Source: Halichondria panicea
Taxonomy: Eukaryota; Porifera; Demospongiae; Suberitida; Halichondriidae
NCBI RefSeq assembly: GCF_963675165.1
Contig: NC_087390.1
Location: 5,804,250-5,868,249 of the forward strand
Length of the DNA stretch: 64,000 bases
Direction of reading: 5' to 3'
In this document: piece after piece, positions 60,873-64,000 of the stretch
Numbering within the stretch: the first letter of the stretch is position 1
Layout of the letters: every line of letters begins with the position of its first letter
Notes under the pieces: model-generated
Seen by the model: only the letters and a program-made list of their open reading frames with translations
The model's database searches: none
Told to the model about the DNA's origin: nothing
Made by a program: the position numbers and the translations under genes

Positions 60873-63800
60873 TCAGGAGAGTCCTCGTCTCTTGTGGTTC
60901 TTGACAGCTGCTCCATTGTCCGATGTCCTGGGGGGATCATCTGTAGTAGCGAGGGGATTGTCATGCATGGTGGGAGGTATATAGTACAGTGTCTACCCCC
61001 TGGGCAGACCATGGCCATGCAACAGTGGCTGCAATAAAGAGGGTCCAAACACATGCTATGCAGAGTCTGGGATCATTAACCTGGCTGTATTAACTTATAG
61101 AGGGTGCCCTGCTTATAAGTTATAGTTATAACGTGGGCACGAGGGCTGAGTGCAATAATATATGCCATGCATCTCAAGGGCATAGCAACATAACACTGTC
61201 TTAGTAACACAATTAATAAATAAAACTGCACAAAATGACAGAGACAACGCTATAGACACATCTACATCTGCAGCGTATAAGATGGGCATGCATGGACCAA
61301 CGAATGGTTTATATGGCCTCACCTCACTATAAAACGGCCCCATTCCACTACTGCTGCAAAACTCCACCGTCAGTGCTCGACCAGCCCTCCTATATATATG
61401 TACGGTCTACCCTCACAACCAAGCCAAAGAAGCTCGCCTCTACACTGCTGTAAACAGCTCAAGCCCCCAGTAAAAAAAGCCGCTTCCATAGATGCTTATA
61501 GTATTATGGTGAAGCAGAATTAAAGGACTTATCTAAGCCATGCATCATGCACGAGGACTAGACTAGGAACACAGAATCTTCCACAAAATAAACCTTGGAC
61601 AATTTTAAAACCTGCATGGTTGCACTTTGATACTCGTATTTCTCATCATGCTATTTAATTATGTCAGTCTGACTATAAACCACACCTACCTGACTCCTCC
61701 CCCTCAGTATCGAGGTACTTGGCCTTATACTCGTTCATAGCGGCCTCGTAAGGTGGCCATCGATGCTCCTCCACATAAGAGAGGTTGTCTTGGTCCAATT
61801 GCAGGAATTGTTCATTTTCCTCAAAATCAGCGTAATTGCTTGATATGAAGTGGAGACACCAAGTGCTGAGCTGAGACGCATTGTGCAGCTGTGAGGAGAG
61901 CAGGATTTCTGTGTGTGTGTGGGGGGAGTGGGCGTTGGGTATGTGTGGAGTGGGTGTTGGGTGGGTGTGTATGTGGGGAGTGGGTGTTATATTTGGCTGG
62001 CAACATACTTCACCGGATATTGTACGATCGTGCTTTGATGCTTTAAACAATTATAACTGACCATCACTTAAAATTACCTGGGCACAGACTGTTACATGTA
62101 CAGTGTAGGTAGAATGATTGAATGACCTCACCTATAATGTCGACGTTTGCCTTTGCAATGGAATCTTTTGTGGCCCTCTCCACATGCTTGGAGATATACA
62201 GTTCACAGAGTGACATGAGCCGACTCATCACGTATCTGTTGAAGGGGAGGAGTCAATAAGGCATGTGATACACAAGCTCTGAAAATAACAAGGTCTTTAC
62301 TTTAATAATAATTATACTGTATAGCGGGTTATTTTCGAAGCACTAAATTTTCGCGGATTGCCCTAACTAAAATATTTTGAGGATAGTGGTTCAAATGACC
62401 ACACCCCTACAGTAAACCAATTTTTCGAGGCACTAAATTTTCGTGTTTGTGGGTCATCCTCGAAAATAACCAGCTATACGGTATTTGAGGGGTTGGATGT
62501 ACAGTATACGTGCCTATAATTATACGTGCCTATAATTATACGAGCCTATAATTATACATGCCTATAATTATGTACCGTAGACCATTATACTCAAAACCAA
62601 ACTCACGGGGCAACACTACTCCTAAACTCAGCAATTTCCTTCACCTGTTGGCCAGCTCCAATATTCCCATAGAGTCCCCCTCCTCAATGGGGGCGTGGTC
62701 AGTGTACAGGTACTCTAGGAAACTCACAAACGTGTCCAATGGAATATCAGGGATGGATATCTGAGGAGGGAGTTGATTACTTAAATTCTATTGGAATTCG
62801 AAAATAGAAATAAACGCATGGTTGCTAAGCAACTACAGTAGGGCATCTCTGTGACTCTGTGACTTGCGGGTAGAGCTAGCTTTAAGAATATAACGTACGT
62901 AGAATGGAACACGAACACAAAGTGCATGCTAACAAACAGAGTCGTCTATTTGGGAGATGCTTCTTGTGTGCTGAATTCTCTGATTCTAGGAATAATAAAT
63001 TCAATTTTTCGAAAGAAGTGAGGTAATAATTAATTTTTGTGATTAGCTATCTGTCGCTATGACAACCTACCTCGTTAGCTGCACTCTCTTGGAAGGCTCC
63101 AGACAACATGGCCGACATGACCTCACATCGTGTGGTCAGTACTAGTCGATGGGCAGGGACAACCACACCCTCCACCAGGAAACACACGTCAGAGAACAAT
63201 CCCTGTGTGTGTGTGTGTGTGGGTGTGTGTGGGTGTGTGTGGGTGTGTGTGTGGGTGTGTGTAGTGTGTGGGTGGTGTGTGTGGATGTGGCAAGTCTTTG
63301 CTTTTTAAAAACACAATATTACAGATCTCTCTAAACGCTGATATATTCGGAACTCAAAATCAGTTAATTACGATAATAAGATGTGCACAAAATTTAATAA
63401 CCAGCACAAAAATGGCAAACCTTGTTGAGAAATAGTTGCTTAGTGACACTGATATTTCGATCATTCAACCACGTTATAATTTTCTGATTCAGAAACTCCT
63501 CCCCTTTACGAACATTCTCACACATGAGCTCCAACTCGGGTAAATTCAGCAGCTGAGAAATCTTGATTGTTTCGTCGAAACCTTCGCTCTCTTTGTCTAG
63601 TTCCACCACTCCAGTGTAGAGGAACGTTAGGGCACGAGATAGCGCCAGCTCTGTCACCATGGAGGGGTCAAAGGTCATCTCTGTCACCTGTTTACCGTCC
63701 GAGTCAGGTCTATAGCAAACAAAAAATTTCATCATACACATTTTTGTGTATGATTTATCGTAAAACGCACTCAAAAACTAAGAATTGATAGACAAAGTGT

Positions 63801-63925
63801 GTATATTATTCTCTTAATTACCTGTCTTCAATGTGGAGCATTCCCTCCAGCTGCCCCAAGTTTACCGTCTCCATGGTAACCTTCTTTAGTCGTGCCTTGT
63901 CCCACCCATCACATAGACTATCAAC
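60873..63925 (-). CDS. RHOBTB-family copy E, 3' part only, with damaged last exon
   Basis: The GTPase exons lie beyond the right edge. Visible exons on minus: 63822-63925, 63421-63709 (BTB1 second half, [20 protein letters not shown]), 63071-63202 (BTB2), 62645-62760, 62132-62235 and 61690-61908 (VEEHRWPP); lengths match copy C exactly. The last exon is abnormal: the 3' splice site found in A, B and C is missing, apparently through a deletion of about 23 bp between GTAGTAGCG-type repeats near 60949, and an Arg codon has become TGA at 60873-60875, removing the basic RLFK tail. Read-through of intron 10 or a cryptic acceptor would change the C-terminus. The BTB exons look functional; the end may not be. 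Confidence 0.7.
62316..62482. repeat. MITE of the TATAGCGG family in RHOBTB E intron 8
   Basis: Inverted ends CTGTATAGCGGGTTATTTTC (left) and GAAAATAACCAGCTATACGG (right), with CACTAAATTTTCG near both ends. Confidence 0.7.
62505..62575. repeat. Short tandem repeat, 17-bp unit
   Basis: Four units of about 17 bp around TATAATTATACGTGCC. Confidence 0.7.
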
Positions 63926-64000
63926 CTGGAGGAGGTGGGAGAGTGGACACAAAGCCATTGCTTAATTGGAACACTGTAATATACAGAGCACTCGGTACTT

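Overview
The window reads as nuclear DNA of a marine sponge, most likely a demosponge resembling Amphimedon. It is AT-rich, with small GT-AG introns and gene families split into many short exons. It contains a Death/NACHT/LRR immune receptor of the sponge type, metazoan-only families (TGF-beta-type receptor kinase, RHOBTB, SRCIN1/SKT-like) and many small palindromic transposons. The species is an inference from gene content and style. I assembled exons by hand from GT/AG sites. The full multi-exon models listed (two receptors, the SKT-like gene, the nested gene, RHOBTB A, B and C, and the NLR) all sum to whole codons.

Layout, left to right. (1) 1-21.5 kb: a direct tandem amplification, two and a half units of about 8.4-9.6 kb. 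Each full unit holds a TGF-beta-receptor-like serine/threonine kinase gene and a short gene for a DNAJC1-type SANT domain tail. Receptor copy 1 enters from the left edge and has lost its catalytic exon. Copies 2 and 3 are complete (524 codons each). Copy 3 carries a 1.09-kb Mutator-like transposon just upstream of its start codon. (2) 21.5-24.6 kb: gene-free DNA with a 230-bp GT microsatellite. (3) 24.6-34.5 kb: an 11-exon plus-strand gene (1212 codons) like vertebrate SRCIN1/p140Cap and KIAA1217/SKT. Its large third intron contains a complete two-exon gene on the opposite strand for a secreted coiled-coil protein, with a TATA box and an 11-copy 53/54-bp satellite directly upstream. (4) 35.0-40.6 kb: RHOBTB copy A on plus. 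(5) 41.8-47.0 kb: a five-exon NLR on minus. (6) 47.7-64 kb: four more RHOBTB copies on minus (B, C, truncated D, and E cut by the right edge).

The RHOBTB family is the main story of the right half. B keeps every GTPase motif, C has one switch II change, D has lost the catalytic glutamine and all BTB domains, A has lost the P-loop lysine and switch II, and E has a damaged last exon. Copies A and B point towards each other with the NLR between them. Gene duplication with decay of catalytic residues beside an immune receptor is suggestive of decoy or adaptor roles, but that is inference only.

Several mobile elements can be proven to be insertions, because the paralogous copies in the same window preserve the empty site.
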